This document shows positions 39,621 through 48,546 of a stretch of 64,000 nt of DNA, piece by piece (position 1 is the first letter of the stretch; each line of letters starts with the position of its first letter). The notes under the pieces are model-generated. The model saw only the letters and a program-made list of their open reading frames with translations. It had not been told where the DNA came from and searched no databases. The stretch is from Oceanicola sp. 502str15. Lineage in GTDB: Bacteria; Pseudomonadota; Alphaproteobacteria; Rhodobacterales; Rhodobacteraceae. The position numbers and the translations under genes are program-made. The stretch spans positions 1 to 64,000 of the forward strand of contig NZ_WYDQ01000002.1 in NCBI RefSeq assembly GCF_024105635.1. The letters are read 5' to 3'.

Positions 39621-40622
39621 CTATCCGAGGGCATAGACGATGGTCACGACGGTAATCATGACAACCATGAACATGGAGAATGCGCCAAGGGCGAGCGTAC
39701 GGCCCATGTCCCGGTTCGGCTTCTCTACTTTCAGACGCAGTTCCTCCGCGGTTTCCGGAAACTCGAGCGCCGCCGCATTCGATTGGCGCATCAGGTCGTA
39801 GCGGGACGTCCAGCGCCGTTCCTCCGCCGCGTTCCAGCCGTTCAGCACCAGAATGATTGCCGCGATGAGAACCATCGACGACGGGACCCAGATTACGTAG
39901 CCACCGATTGTCTCGTCAGCCAGGGCGCGAAGTCGACCACCGCTCGCTGCGATGATTTCTGATCCATAGAGGGGCACCTCCTTGAGCGTTGTCAGGGAGC
40001 CCAGAAAGATGTTGGAAACGATCACCACGAACCCTGACATCAGCCGAGCGCCGCGCCGCGCTCCTTCAGGCGGATCACGCAGATCGAACAGCATAGCAAA
40101 GTACCAAAGCCCAGCAAGCACCATAGACAGATGTGCCAGCGCTTCCATCGCCGCAATACGTTGTGTAAGGGCGTAGATCATCGGGATCTGCCAGACGAAA
40201 AGCGCACCAATCAACAAGGAGGTGGCAGATGCAGGAAACGCCAAGAATCGCGGGATACGCGCACGCCCAATCGCGGCAAGGCGTCGGCGCCATTCCCTTT
40301 TCAATCCGGCTTGAAGGCCAAGCCAGGGCTGAGAAACCGCGATAAGAAGCGGTCCTACCAGTCGCAGAAGAAGATGCTCGACCTGATGTACCGAAAACAG
40401 ACTGTGCCCCAATGGCGCGAGCGGCCCATTCGTCGCGACGAGGACGGCCGCGAGGCCGACAAAGAAGGCGGTTCGACGCCAACCAGAAACCCTTCCGAGA
40501 CAGCGAGCGTGTATTTTGAGCCCACGCAAAAACAGCCATACTGTAAGACCGACAACAATGAGCGACACCGGTGACAGCACATAGCCGAAAGGGTCGTAAA
40601 GAAAGAAGAAGTTTGTGATCAT
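39621..40622 (-). CDS. ctaG: CtaG-like membrane protein (cytochrome oxidase assembly type)
   Basis: 333-aa integral membrane protein with about seven hydrophobic segments. The histidines in GHSLFSVHQVEHLLLRLVGP and EALAHLSMVLAGLWYF, and the tail WNAAEERRW, match the caa3-type CtaG family (copper delivery to cytochrome oxidase). The ATG at 40622 overlaps the stop of the upstream acylase (ATGA). It is the last gene of the 13-gene leftward operon from 50.2 kb. Confidence 0.8.
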   Translation of the reverse strand: MITNFFFLYDPFGYVLSPVSLIVVGLTVWLFLRGLKIHARCLGRVSGWRRTAFFVGLAAVLVATNGPLAPLGHSLFSVHQVEHLLLRLVGPLLIAVSQPWLGLQAGLKREWRRRLAAIGRARIPRFLAFPASATSLLIGALFVWQIPMIYALTQRIAAMEALAHLSMVLAGLWYFAMLFDLRDPPEGARRGARLMSGFVVIVSNIFLGSLTTLKEVPLYGSEIIAASGGRLRALADETIGGYVIWVPSSMVLIAAIILVLNGWNAAEERRWTSRYDLMRQSNAAALEFPETAEELRLKVEKPNRDMGRTLALGAFSMFMVVMITVVTIVYALG

Positions 40623-42556
40623 TCGCTCTGGCCCTCGCTCATCCGAGGGTTGTCGGAGGTAGCCGGTGTGAGCCGCGAGATCCCGGAAGCGCCGCCACGG
40701 GCCAGTGACAGATCGGTCGACATGGCGAGGTATTCGTCTTGTATCCACGAGGGAAAGAGATTGTCGTAGAATCGAGATAGCGGATGTCCCGACTGTCCGG
40801 CGGGCGTGATGTAGTATGATCCCGCTGCTTCCGATATCGACATGACCGCCTGAAAATTGCTTCCGGCACTCACAAGGAATGGACGGTCTTCTTCAACACC
40901 AAATGATGTCAAGAATTGCGTAAACGGATCGCCTGAAATCGGCGCTTGAAGGGACAGCAGGTCGGTCAGCAACCCACGTGAACTGATCGGCGACCACTGC
41001 ATGTCCAATCTATGCTCCTCCCCCCAGGTCCACGTCGAGGGATCGCGCCCATATCGATCGACCAGCCAGCCAAGGGCATCATCCAGGGCCACGCGAACCT
41101 GCTCCTCGCATGTCTCGCGAGGTGAGGATAGGCGGATGTCGCACCAGATTGCGCTACCGCGACGATCGCTGAGTACCGCATAAAGAAAGTTCGGGTTCGG
41201 ACGGGTCCAGAGTTGCTGCGCTGCCGGAAATTCGTCTTTCAAAATGCGCTGCTGCAAAGCCCGGAGCCAAGTCCAGAACAGCAGAGGTTCCGGTGAATAG
41301 CGATCCATGTCGCCATTCCACGACGCAAGCCTGTCCAGTAGTTCACGACGAAGGTCGTTCGCATCGGTGCCTTCGATGCTGTCTCTGGACTGCACGAACC
41401 AAAGCTCCTTCGCCATCAGGGGCAGCAGGGTTCGCGCCACGGTACTTACGGTGTCCCTTTGAACACCGATGGCGCCTTCAGTCGAGAAGATCGATTGCCG
41501 CGCTTCAAGCTCCGCCAGTCGAATGTCGCGAAATGACAACGCTCGTACGGCTTCCTCTTTTGGCCATCGGGCAACGGTCTCTCGGTCAATGGCCAATGCC
41601 TCCATGCCTTTCGGCAACATGTCTGCGGCAACTCCGATGGCATCGGTCGCGTCGGCCGAACGCGTGAACAGCTCCAGCATCGTCAGGAAACCTGCCGCCT
41701 GCACGGGTGACGGCCCCCTTGGTGCCTCCTCGTCTGGCACGGGAAGTGACCGGAAGGCCCAGGCGACGCGCGTATTGCGACCGACAATAACGAAAGGTAC
41801 GCCCGGCATCGTGGCCCCTATGGCCGGCCCTGTCGAAAACTGAAGATCGGCGAGATACCATTCCGAGGGCAGCGACAGGGAACCGCTGATATCGGCGGCG
41901 AGAATTGGTGTCCCGGCAGCGGTTCGGTCACCGTCTATCGCCCATGCATCGAGGCGCTGCTGCGGATCAGTCGCAAATAGTTCGAGCACTTTTGGTCGAT
42001 CCGACGGTATAATTGCACTTGATAAGCTCGGCGTTCCTTTCCGTGCGCTTTCCGGTCGCAGGCCATTCAGAAAAGACCGGGCAATCCTCAGGCTATCGCC
42101 AGGTGTCCAGGCATCGATCGACCGTTCGTCTGCGATCAACAGTTCCGGCGAGCCTCTGCCGCGCCCTCCCGCCGACACCAGCTCGAGCCACGCATTGACG
42201 CCGGCGGCATAGGATTCGAGCGCGTCTGAGACCGCTGGCGCAACGGACAATGTCTCATCGGATGGCCAAGAAGCTTCGGCCATTCGCCTTGCCCTTAACA
42301 GCTGACCGAGTCGGTCTTGCGCATGAACGAAGCCGATCGCGAAATAGACATCCGCGGCGGAACTCGCGGTAATGTGCGGGATTGCCGAGGCATCTCGCAG
42401 AATATCGACCGGTCCACCTAAGCCTGCTACCGAGAAGTCCTCGTTGTAGTCGGGAACGGATGCGCTCAGCAGAAAATAGACCAACCCGGAACCAACCGAT
42501 GCCGTGATACAGATCGCCAAGAACCCGTACAGTAATATGTTGAAAAGACGTCTCAC
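40619..42556 (-). CDS. Penicillin-acylase-like protein lacking the catalytic Ser
   Basis: 645-aa exported protein of the Ntn-hydrolase penicillin-amidase family. It retains the signal anchor (LLYGFLAICITASVGSGLVYFLL), VDILRDASAIPHITA and GFVHAQDRLGQLLRARRMAE. At the point where family members are cleaved and carry the nucleophile (GSNNWxxxGxRT), it reads QQRLDAWAIDGDRTAAG, residues 199–215: the Ser is Leu202. The DPH triad is ADI. It should therefore be catalytically dead and perhaps unprocessed, a binding or chaperone protein. It lies in the MerR-driven operon, next to Lnt. Confidence 0.75.
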   Translation of the reverse strand: MRRLFNILLYGFLAICITASVGSGLVYFLLSASVPDYNEDFSVAGLGGPVDILRDASAIPHITASSAADVYFAIGFVHAQDRLGQLLRARRMAEASWPSDETLSVAPAVSDALESYAAGVNAWLELVSAGGRGRGSPELLIADERSIDAWTPGDSLRIARSFLNGLRPESARKGTPSLSSAIIPSDRPKVLELFATDPQQRLDAWAIDGDRTAAGTPILAADISGSLSLPSEWYLADLQFSTGPAIGATMPGVPFVIVGRNTRVAWAFRSLPVPDEEAPRGPSPVQAAGFLTMLELFTRSADATDAIGVAADMLPKGMEALAIDRETVARWPKEEAVRALSFRDIRLAELEARQSIFSTEGAIGVQRDTVSTVARTLLPLMAKELWFVQSRDSIEGTDANDLRRELLDRLASWNGDMDRYSPEPLLFWTWLRALQQRILKDEFPAAQQLWTRPNPNFLYAVLSDRRGSAIWCDIRLSSPRETCEEQVRVALDDALGWLVDRYGRDPSTWTWGEEHRLDMQWSPISSRGLLTDLLSLQAPISGDPFTQFLTSFGVEEDRPFLVSAGSNFQAVMSISEAAGSYYITPAGQSGHPLSRFYDNLFPSWIQDEYLAMSTDLSLARGGASGISRLTPATSDNPRMSEGQSE

Positions 42557-42580
42557 GTCGGTGCCGTTTCGAAACCCTTC

Positions 42581-42748
42581 TCATGCAAAGATGCGCAAGA
42601 GGACCACCGAAACGAAATAGGTGAGAAGACCGAAGGCGATCGCCGAACTCGCCGCATACTGGAGGATATCCAGCCGGTTTCCTTTTCGGCGTCGCGCCAG
42701 ATATCCACCCCAGATCGCACCCGCGACAATGCCCGCGATTACCAGCAT
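42581..42748 (-). CDS. Small single-pass membrane protein
   Basis: 55-aa protein with two hydrophobic segments (MLVIAGIVAGAIWGGYLA and AIAFGLLTYFVSVVLLRIF) separated by a basic loop (RRRKGNRLD). The ATG 42748 follows GGAG and overlaps the lnt stop. No family recognised; it may be a subunit of an envelope complex. Confidence 0.6.
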   Translation of the reverse strand: MLVIAGIVAGAIWGGYLARRRKGNRLDILQYAASSAIAFGLLTYFVSVVLLRIFA

Positions 42749-44352
42749 GACTTTTTCTCCGTTCGTGTTCTCTTGTTGCACCGGTGTGTGCCGACCAGAC
42801 CTGCAGCCAGTCCCACGGCCCAAGTAGTGAAGATGAGAGCCAGCAGCGCCCAGTCGCCGAAGCGCGCATATAGCGTTGACGGATGAGCAGAGGGCAGAGC
42901 CGCATCTATTATACCGGTTTCTCTGTTGCCGAGCCGCGCGACGAGGTCACCGTTCGCGTCGATGACCGCGGAGATGCCCGTATTCGCGGCTCGGATGACA
43001 GGAAGGCCTTCCTCTACGGCGCGCATCCGTGCGGAAGCCAGATGCTGCTCGGGTCCGATGCTGGTGCCGAACCAGGCGTCGTTTGTCGCGTTGAAAATCC
43101 AGTCCGGCCTGAACAGGTCGTCGACCACATGGCTTGGGAAGATGATCTCATAGCAGATCGCCACGGCGACCAGGGGCACACCCGGAAGCGCAAGCGTTCG
43201 CGGGCCCGGTCCGGGCGTAAAATCGCCCAGACCCGCCGTGAGTCGCTCGATGGGCAACCAGCCACGGAATGGCACATATTCGCCGAAGGGTACGAGATGG
43301 TGTTTCGCGTATCCGGTCAGGATTCTGCCGGTCTCGCCAAAAGCCTGGACCGTGTTGAAATATCGGGTGCCATCCTCGCTCGGTACACGGTCCGGCACCC
43401 CGGTGAGCAGCATGCTGCCGTCTGGTAGCGCTGCGGCAATGCGATCCCGCGCCTCCGTATCCTCATCGAGGAAACCCGGAAAGGCGGTTTCCGGCCAAAG
43501 AAGTACGTCGAAATCGCCGGGCTGGGTTGAAAGCTCAACATAGCGCGCGAAGGTCGCCTCGCGGTTCTCGGGCGCCCATTTCTCCTCTTGTGGAATGTTG
43601 CCCTGGACGATGCGCAGGTCGACACCGGGTGGCTGTTGTGCATCCGACTGGAGGCGAAGCGTACCGACAGCCCACATCGTCGCGATGCCGGCCAGCGCCA
43701 TGAGCGAAACGGTCAATCGTTGCCGCCCGGACGTCATGACAGCCGCGCCGGGAAGTGCCGCGACGAACACGCTGAGAAAGCTTAACCCATAGCTTCCGAC
43801 CCAGGCGGCGGTCTGGCGAAGGGCGGCGTAGTCGGCAAGTGCGTAGCCGGCGAGGTTCCAGGGAAACCCTGTCAGAACGTGACCACGCAACCACTCGGTC
43901 GCGGTCCAGGAGGTCGTGAACAGGAGGCAGGCGAGGAGACTACCCAGGGCTCCGCGCCGCGCGATTTCGGCGAAGAGCGCTGCGGCAATGGCTGGGAAAA
44001 TTGCGAGACCTGCGGACAATCCCGCGACAGCCGGGATCGCCATCGCCCCGAACCGCTCGGCCTCGACGTAGAAACTCTCTGCAATCCACGAAATCCCGAA
44101 ACCGAACTGGCCAAGACCAAACGCCCAGCCGACGAGGAAAGCACGCCCTAGGGAGAGATCGCAAAGACCGACAAAGAACGCGGAATAGGCAACGGGAACG
44201 AGCAGGAGAAGCGAGAAAGGCGGGAAAGTCAGAACGGTCAGCGCCCCGGCGGCGAAACCAAGCGTCATCCGCGAAAGCAAACGGTGGCGTAGAGCGATGC
44301 GGTTCAGAATTTTCGGTTTCACGACTTGATCGAACGCCGCGCGCTGATCCAT
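42739..44352 (-). CDS. lnt: Apolipoprotein N-acyltransferase
   Basis: 537-aa inner-membrane enzyme that adds the third acyl chain to lipoproteins. Several N-terminal membrane helices are followed by a nitrilase-like domain with the catalytic Glu (LLWPETAFPGF), Lys (AKHHLVPFGEYVPF) and Cys (AICYEIIFPS). The start 44352 (MDQRAAFDQVV) follows the lspA stop overlap. The plasmid copy of an essential chromosomal function, paired with lspA, is unusual and suggests selective maturation of metal-regulated lipoproteins. Confidence 0.9.
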   Translation of the reverse strand: MDQRAAFDQVVKPKILNRIALRHRLLSRMTLGFAAGALTVLTFPPFSLLLLVPVAYSAFFVGLCDLSLGRAFLVGWAFGLGQFGFGISWIAESFYVEAERFGAMAIPAVAGLSAGLAIFPAIAAALFAEIARRGALGSLLACLLFTTSWTATEWLRGHVLTGFPWNLAGYALADYAALRQTAAWVGSYGLSFLSVFVAALPGAAVMTSGRQRLTVSLMALAGIATMWAVGTLRLQSDAQQPPGVDLRIVQGNIPQEEKWAPENREATFARYVELSTQPGDFDVLLWPETAFPGFLDEDTEARDRIAAALPDGSMLLTGVPDRVPSEDGTRYFNTVQAFGETGRILTGYAKHHLVPFGEYVPFRGWLPIERLTAGLGDFTPGPGPRTLALPGVPLVAVAICYEIIFPSHVVDDLFRPDWIFNATNDAWFGTSIGPEQHLASARMRAVEEGLPVIRAANTGISAVIDANGDLVARLGNRETGIIDAALPSAHPSTLYARFGDWALLALIFTTWAVGLAAGLVGTHRCNKRTRTEKKSCW

Positions 44353-44801
44353 GGCGCGGCGAGCAAGAGCCCCACGCCACTTACAACAAGTATATCGGCC
44401 ATGTTGAAGGCAGGCCAATGTGTTGTGCCAATGTAGAAATCGAGAAAGTCTGTTACAGCCCGATACCGCACACGATCGATAACATTGCCCAAGGCTCCGC
44501 CAATGATCGCGCCATAGGCAAGTGTTTCGACCGCATTTTCGGCGCGAAACAGCATAACCCCCAGCCAAACACAGATGGCAAGAGCGAGAGCGATGAGGCT
44601 CCACCACGGAGCGCCGCCCAGCATCCCGAAAGTCACGCCGTAATTACGATAAAAGACGAGGTTGAATCCCGGAAACACGGAAATCCCGGCGCTTAAAGTG
44701 ACGGCATTCGCAACGACAATGGCTTTGGTGATCTGATCGATCGCGAACGCAGCAAGCGCTGCGAAGACGCCGATCATCGGAGATACCTTGTTTAGTGACA
44801 T
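44319..44801 (-). CDS. lspA: Lipoprotein signal peptidase
   Basis: 160-aa membrane aspartic protease (type II signal peptidase). The catalytic Asp residues are in GNVIDRVRYRAVTDFLDF and PAFNMADIL. ATG 44801 is chosen by the overlap with the ZIP gene. LspA genes are known in metal-resistance clusters (such as pbrC with a Pb/Cd ATPase), which fits the ZntA and MerR genes nearby. It precedes lnt in the same operon. Confidence 0.9.
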   Translation of the reverse strand: MSLNKVSPMIGVFAALAAFAIDQITKAIVVANAVTLSAGISVFPGFNLVFYRNYGVTFGMLGGAPWWSLIALALAICVWLGVMLFRAENAVETLAYGAIIGGALGNVIDRVRYRAVTDFLDFYIGTTHWPAFNMADILVVSGVGLLLAAPWISARRSIKS

Positions 44802-44805
44802 TGCC

Positions 44806-45588
44806 TCATCCCAACCAGACATCAAGGAACAGCATCAGAACGAGCCCGACTGCGAGACCGAGCGTCGCCCTGTTCTGATGGCCGCTGCGATGGGTTTCGG
44901 GGATGATTTCGTGGCTAATGACGTAGAGCATTGCGCCCGCGGCAAAGGCCAGACCCCATGGAAGCAGCGGTTCCGACAGTGTGATGATGCCGGCCCCGAG
45001 CAGACCGCCAATCGGCTCGACCATGCCAGTCAGCGCCGCAATGCCCCAGGCGCGCAGCTTCGGATATCCCTCGCCCAGTAGCGACACCGCGACGGCCAAT
45101 CCTTCGGGCGCGTTCTGCAAGCCGATGCCGATGGCGAGTGGGAGGCCACCTTCCATGCCACCGGAACCGAACCCGACCCCGACCGCGAGACCCTCGGGAA
45201 AGTTGTGGATCGTGATCGCGATGATGAACAGCCAGACCCGCCGCAATGACGCCGCTTCGGGCCCTTCGCGTCCCGTCTTGAAATGCTCGTGCGGCAGCTT
45301 TTCGTTCATCAGGGCGACAGCCCCCATGCCCAGAAGGATCGAAACGCATACGATGGCCGCAGGCATCGCGCCGTTCTCGAACATCGGCTCTGCGGCATCT
45401 AATGCCGGGATGATCAGCGAAAAGAACGAGGCTGACAGCATGACACCGGCAGCGAAGCCGAGCGACAGATCGCGTGTGGCCCGCGACGGGATGCGCCCGA
45501 ACAGCACGGGAGCTGCTCCGACCGCCGTAAGCGATCCGGCGGCGAGGCTTCCGAGAAAGCCGAGCATGATCGGGGACAGATTTTCCAT
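44806..45588 (-). CDS. ZIP-family metal transporter
   Basis: 260-aa inner-membrane transporter with about eight helices. The signature residues are in AITIHNFPEGLAVGVGFG, IGIGLQNAPEGLAVA and VISHEIIPETH, the metal-binding helix pair of ZupT/GufA-type ZIPs. A cytoplasmic loop contains KLPHEHFKTGREG. It may import Zn(II) or other divalent metal, or act as an exporter in context. It is co-transcribed with lspA (4-base gap). Confidence 0.88.
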   Translation of the reverse strand: MENLSPIMLGFLGSLAAGSLTAVGAAPVLFGRIPSRATRDLSLGFAAGVMLSASFFSLIIPALDAAEPMFENGAMPAAIVCVSILLGMGAVALMNEKLPHEHFKTGREGPEAASLRRVWLFIIAITIHNFPEGLAVGVGFGSGGMEGGLPLAIGIGLQNAPEGLAVAVSLLGEGYPKLRAWGIAALTGMVEPIGGLLGAGIITLSEPLLPWGLAFAAGAMLYVISHEIIPETHRSGHQNRATLGLAVGLVLMLFLDVWLG

Positions 45589-45600
45589 GGGCGGGCCAGA

Positions 45601-46056
45601 TTATCCTTCGGCGTAGCTCGAAAAGACTTCCGTCGACCCGTCCTCGCGGATGAGGAAGACATCATAGGCCTCGCGGTCATCTTCAGGCCCCATACCGGGC
45701 GAGCCATAGGGCATCCCAGGCACGGCGAGACCGACGGCGTCCGGGCGCTCCTCGAGAAGGCGGCGGATGTCAGCGGCCGGGACATGGCCTTCGATCACAT
45801 AGCCATCAATGAGCGCGGTGTGGCAGGAGACCATGCGCTGCGGCACGCCGTTGTCGAGCTTGAAACGTACCAGCAGCCCGCCGTTCATGTCCTGGCCGGT
45901 CGGCGCAAAACCGTTCTCTTCGAGATGGTTCATCCACGAGAGGCAGCAGCCGCATCCGTTCGTCTTGCGCACGTCGATCGCCGTTGCCTCTGCGAGGGCC
46001 TGTGCCGCCGGGAACAGGGCGAGCGTGATGGCAAGAGCTTGGGTCATGCGTTTCAT
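45601..46056 (-). CDS. DUF411 metal-binding protein (copy 2)
   Basis: 151-aa exported protein with leader QALAITLALFPAAQALA, the motif TNGCGCCLSWMNHLEENGF and the C-terminal half MVSCHTALIDGYVIEGHVP and AVPGMPYGSPGMG. It has the same CxCC and PGMP pattern as the copies at 33.6 and 55.8 kb. It sits between the M23 peptidase and the ZIP gene in the 13-gene operon. Likely copper/soft-metal chaperone. Confidence 0.85.
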   Translation of the reverse strand: MKRMTQALAITLALFPAAQALAEATAIDVRKTNGCGCCLSWMNHLEENGFAPTGQDMNGGLLVRFKLDNGVPQRMVSCHTALIDGYVIEGHVPAADIRRLLEERPDAVGLAVPGMPYGSPGMGPEDDREAYDVFLIREDGSTEVFSSYAEG

Positions 46057-46059
46057 GGG

Positions 46060-47433
46060 TCAGAGCCTTTCGGTTGTCGTTTCGGCAATCTCGCTGCCGA
46101 GGTTTTGATTCAGAAGCGCGCGCGCCTCGGCCAGACGCGAGAGCGCGGCCGTATCATCCGCTTCGCTCTCGGCTGCTTCGGCGAGCCGGTCGTCAGAGAG
46201 CGGGTCAGTCGGGCGCCCATCCACGAGGACTTCGTAGTGCAGGTTCGGACCTGTCGCCGTGCCGGTCGCGCCGACGCGGCCGATCACATCTCCCGCCGCA
46301 ACGCGTTGGCCTTGTGCCAGGTCTTCCGGCACGGCGCTCAGATGCGCGTAGCGCGTCATGGTGTCGGAGCCGTGCGAGATTTCGACCACGCGACCATAGC
46401 CACCGCGCCAGCCGATGAAGCTAACCCGCCCCGGTGCCGTCGATTGAACTTGTGTCCCACGTGCCGCTGCGAAATCGACGCCGGTGTGCATCCGGACGTT
46501 GCCAAAGACCGGATGCGTGCGGCGTCCGAACACCGAGCTGAGGCGCGCACCCTCGACCGGCTGTGCGAAGACGCGCAGCACCTCGCCATCGACGTAGATC
46601 GTCGCCTGACCGCTGCCGTCGTCCGGCCATACGATCTCGTAAAGCGAACCGCCGATCTCCAATGCGGCAAAGGCAAGATCGGGTTGTCCGATCCTGTCCT
46701 CGCCCACACGCGCCTCACGCCAGAGAAGCCTTAGTGTCTCGCCACCGGCCAACTCGCGGCGGAAATCCACGGTCCCACCCAGCATCTGCGCAAGGTCCAC
46801 GGAAAAACGGGCGGGTATGCCGGCTTCGTCGAGTGCCGCGAAGATCGAACTGTCGATCACGGCTTCGCCGGCAAGGGTTACGATCTCCGGGTCTGGAGCT
46901 AAGACCTGGGTGGACAACTGCTCGCCGAAAAGCACCTCGATCCGAACCCCGTCCTCGACGGCGAGCGAGACGGTGCGGGGGCTGCCGTCCATGGTCGAGA
47001 CAACAGTGACCGAATGCCCCGGCCGCAGCCGTCGCAGATCGTATTCCGCGCCAAGCGCGAGGGCAACTTCGGCTCTTTCAGGTGCCGCAAGACCGGCTTC
47101 GGACAGCAAGAAATCGAGCGTCTCGCCAAGTGCAATGTCGCGCGACCACGTCGACAGCGGTGGCTCGATCGCCCTTACCGGCCTGTCGGAAAACGCGACC
47201 TGCAGAAGGGGCAGGGGGCCGCGGTCGGGTGCATCCTCTGCCCATGCCGTCGCGGGCAGCGTCACGAGGATGTCAACGTTTCTAGGGGCTTCAGGACCTT
47301 GGGGCATCCAGCTACCTGCCTGGGCAAGTTCCGGCGGCACGGGTTCTTTCGACATGAAATCAGAGATGGCGATAGCCGCTCCCGAAACCGTCCCCGCAAT
47401 TGCGACACAAGCCGCCAAAGTTCTGAGCCTCAT
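46060..47433 (-). CDS. M23-family peptidase (LytM-like, exported)
   Basis: 457-aa exported protein. A leader is followed by two OapA/LysM-like segments and a C-terminal M23 domain with the HxxxD ligand pair in RMHTGVDFA and the second motif TGPNLHYEV. In most M23 enzymes this second motif is GPHLHxE; here its first His is Asn, which may weaken catalysis. It would act on cell-wall peptides. It overlaps the sco gene and precedes a DUF411 gene, part of the metal-responsive operon. Confidence 0.8.
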   Translation of the reverse strand: MRLRTLAACVAIAGTVSGAAIAISDFMSKEPVPPELAQAGSWMPQGPEAPRNVDILVTLPATAWAEDAPDRGPLPLLQVAFSDRPVRAIEPPLSTWSRDIALGETLDFLLSEAGLAAPERAEVALALGAEYDLRRLRPGHSVTVVSTMDGSPRTVSLAVEDGVRIEVLFGEQLSTQVLAPDPEIVTLAGEAVIDSSIFAALDEAGIPARFSVDLAQMLGGTVDFRRELAGGETLRLLWREARVGEDRIGQPDLAFAALEIGGSLYEIVWPDDGSGQATIYVDGEVLRVFAQPVEGARLSSVFGRRTHPVFGNVRMHTGVDFAAARGTQVQSTAPGRVSFIGWRGGYGRVVEISHGSDTMTRYAHLSAVPEDLAQGQRVAAGDVIGRVGATGTATGPNLHYEVLVDGRPTDPLSDDRLAEAAESEADDTAALSRLAEARALLNQNLGSEIAETTTERL

Positions 47434-48056
47434 GTCGCCCCCTCCATTTCTTCTGCCAGCGCGCGGCGAATTTTCGGCACCGCGTATTCTCTGGCTTCGT
47501 GATAGTCGATCATGGTGACGAACCGCCCAGAGGCTGCGAACAGGAAGACGCTCGCGGTGTGGTTCATCGTGTAATCGCCGCTCTCCGTCGGTACTTGCTC
47601 GTAGGTGGCGCGGAAGCCGTCCGCGACGCGCGCTATCTGCTCCTCCGGCCCCGTCCAGCCGCGGATCGCCGGATGAAAGTAGCTGACATATTCGGCCATC
47701 GCCGCGACGGTATCGCGCTCAGGATCGACCGTGATGAAAACCACGTTCATCTTGTCGGCCTCGTCTCCCAGATCGTCGAGCCATCCCGAAATGTCCGAGA
47801 GCGTGGTCGGGCAGACATCGGGACAGTAGGTGAAGCCGAAGAACGCCATCGTCGGTCGCCCGATCAGGGTTTCCCGCCCGACCGCGTTGCCCTCATGATC
47901 CGTCAGACGAAAATCCATCTCGGTCAGGGCCACAGGCCGCTGCCCGACAGGTTCGGGTCCACCGGGTCCATCGACCTGCCACCAACCGACGAAGAGCATC
48001 AGGGCGACCGCCCCGACACCAGCCGCACCATACCCCAGGATCGCCCGTCGCCGCAT
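47430..48056 (-). CDS. Sco1/SenC-family copper protein (copy 1)
   Basis: 208-aa membrane-anchored thioredoxin-fold protein. One N-terminal helix (ILGYGAAGVGAVALMLFVGWW) precedes FGFTYCPDVCPTTLSDI, with the CxxxC copper site, and a later His in MNHTASVFLF. Sco proteins deliver copper to the CuA site of cytochrome oxidase. ATG 48056 makes a TGATG junction with the upstream PCuAC gene. Confidence 0.88.
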   Translation of the reverse strand: MRRRAILGYGAAGVGAVALMLFVGWWQVDGPGGPEPVGQRPVALTEMDFRLTDHEGNAVGRETLIGRPTMAFFGFTYCPDVCPTTLSDISGWLDDLGDEADKMNVVFITVDPERDTVAAMAEYVSYFHPAIRGWTGPEEQIARVADGFRATYEQVPTESGDYTMNHTASVFLFAASGRFVTMIDYHEAREYAVPKIRRALAEEMEGAT

Positions 48057-48523
48057 CAGTCCTGCGGCCCGCGCGCGGCGATGCCGAGGATCGGCACCTC
48101 GACCGTCACTTCGCCTCCGCCATCGAAGAGCAGGGTCAGCGGAGAGGTGTCCCCTTCCGTCATCGGTTCTTGCAGCCGCATCAGCATTGCATGCAGGCCC
48201 CCCGGTTCGAGCGCGACGCTCTCGCCCGGGGCGATCGCGATCTCCCCCGCCGGGCTCATGGAACTCACACCTTCGGCATTTGTCTTCGTCTCGTGAATTT
48301 CGGGCATCATCGCAAGCGGTGTTGTAAGACCGATCAGCGTCACCGGCTCGTCGCCAGTGTTGCGGATCGTCATGTAGGCGGCCCCGGGACGGTTCATCCC
48401 GATGGAGGCGCGGGACCACGCGTTCTCGACGACAACATCCTCGGGTCCGGCCAGCGCGGGCACCCAGAGCCCTCCAAGGGTCAAAAGCGCCGCCAGTGTG
48501 CTGGTCAAAATATACTTTTTCAT
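48056..48523 (-). CDS. PCu(A)C copper chaperone
   Basis: 155-aa periplasmic copper chaperone of the DUF461 family. The leader KKYILTSTLAALLTLGGLWVPALA is followed by the family signature M-x(n)-H-x-M (MMPEIHETKTNAEG) and GGLHAMLMRL, the Met/His Cu(I) site. ATG 48523 is preferred by the leader; longer reading frames upstream are spurious. With Sco it delivers copper to cytochrome oxidase. Confidence 0.9.
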   Translation of the reverse strand: MKKYILTSTLAALLTLGGLWVPALAGPEDVVVENAWSRASIGMNRPGAAYMTIRNTGDEPVTLIGLTTPLAMMPEIHETKTNAEGVSSMSPAGEIAIAPGESVALEPGGLHAMLMRLQEPMTEGDTSPLTLLFDGGGEVTVEVPILGIAARGPQD

Positions 48524-48546
48524 CGTTTTGATCCTGCCCTTTCGAT

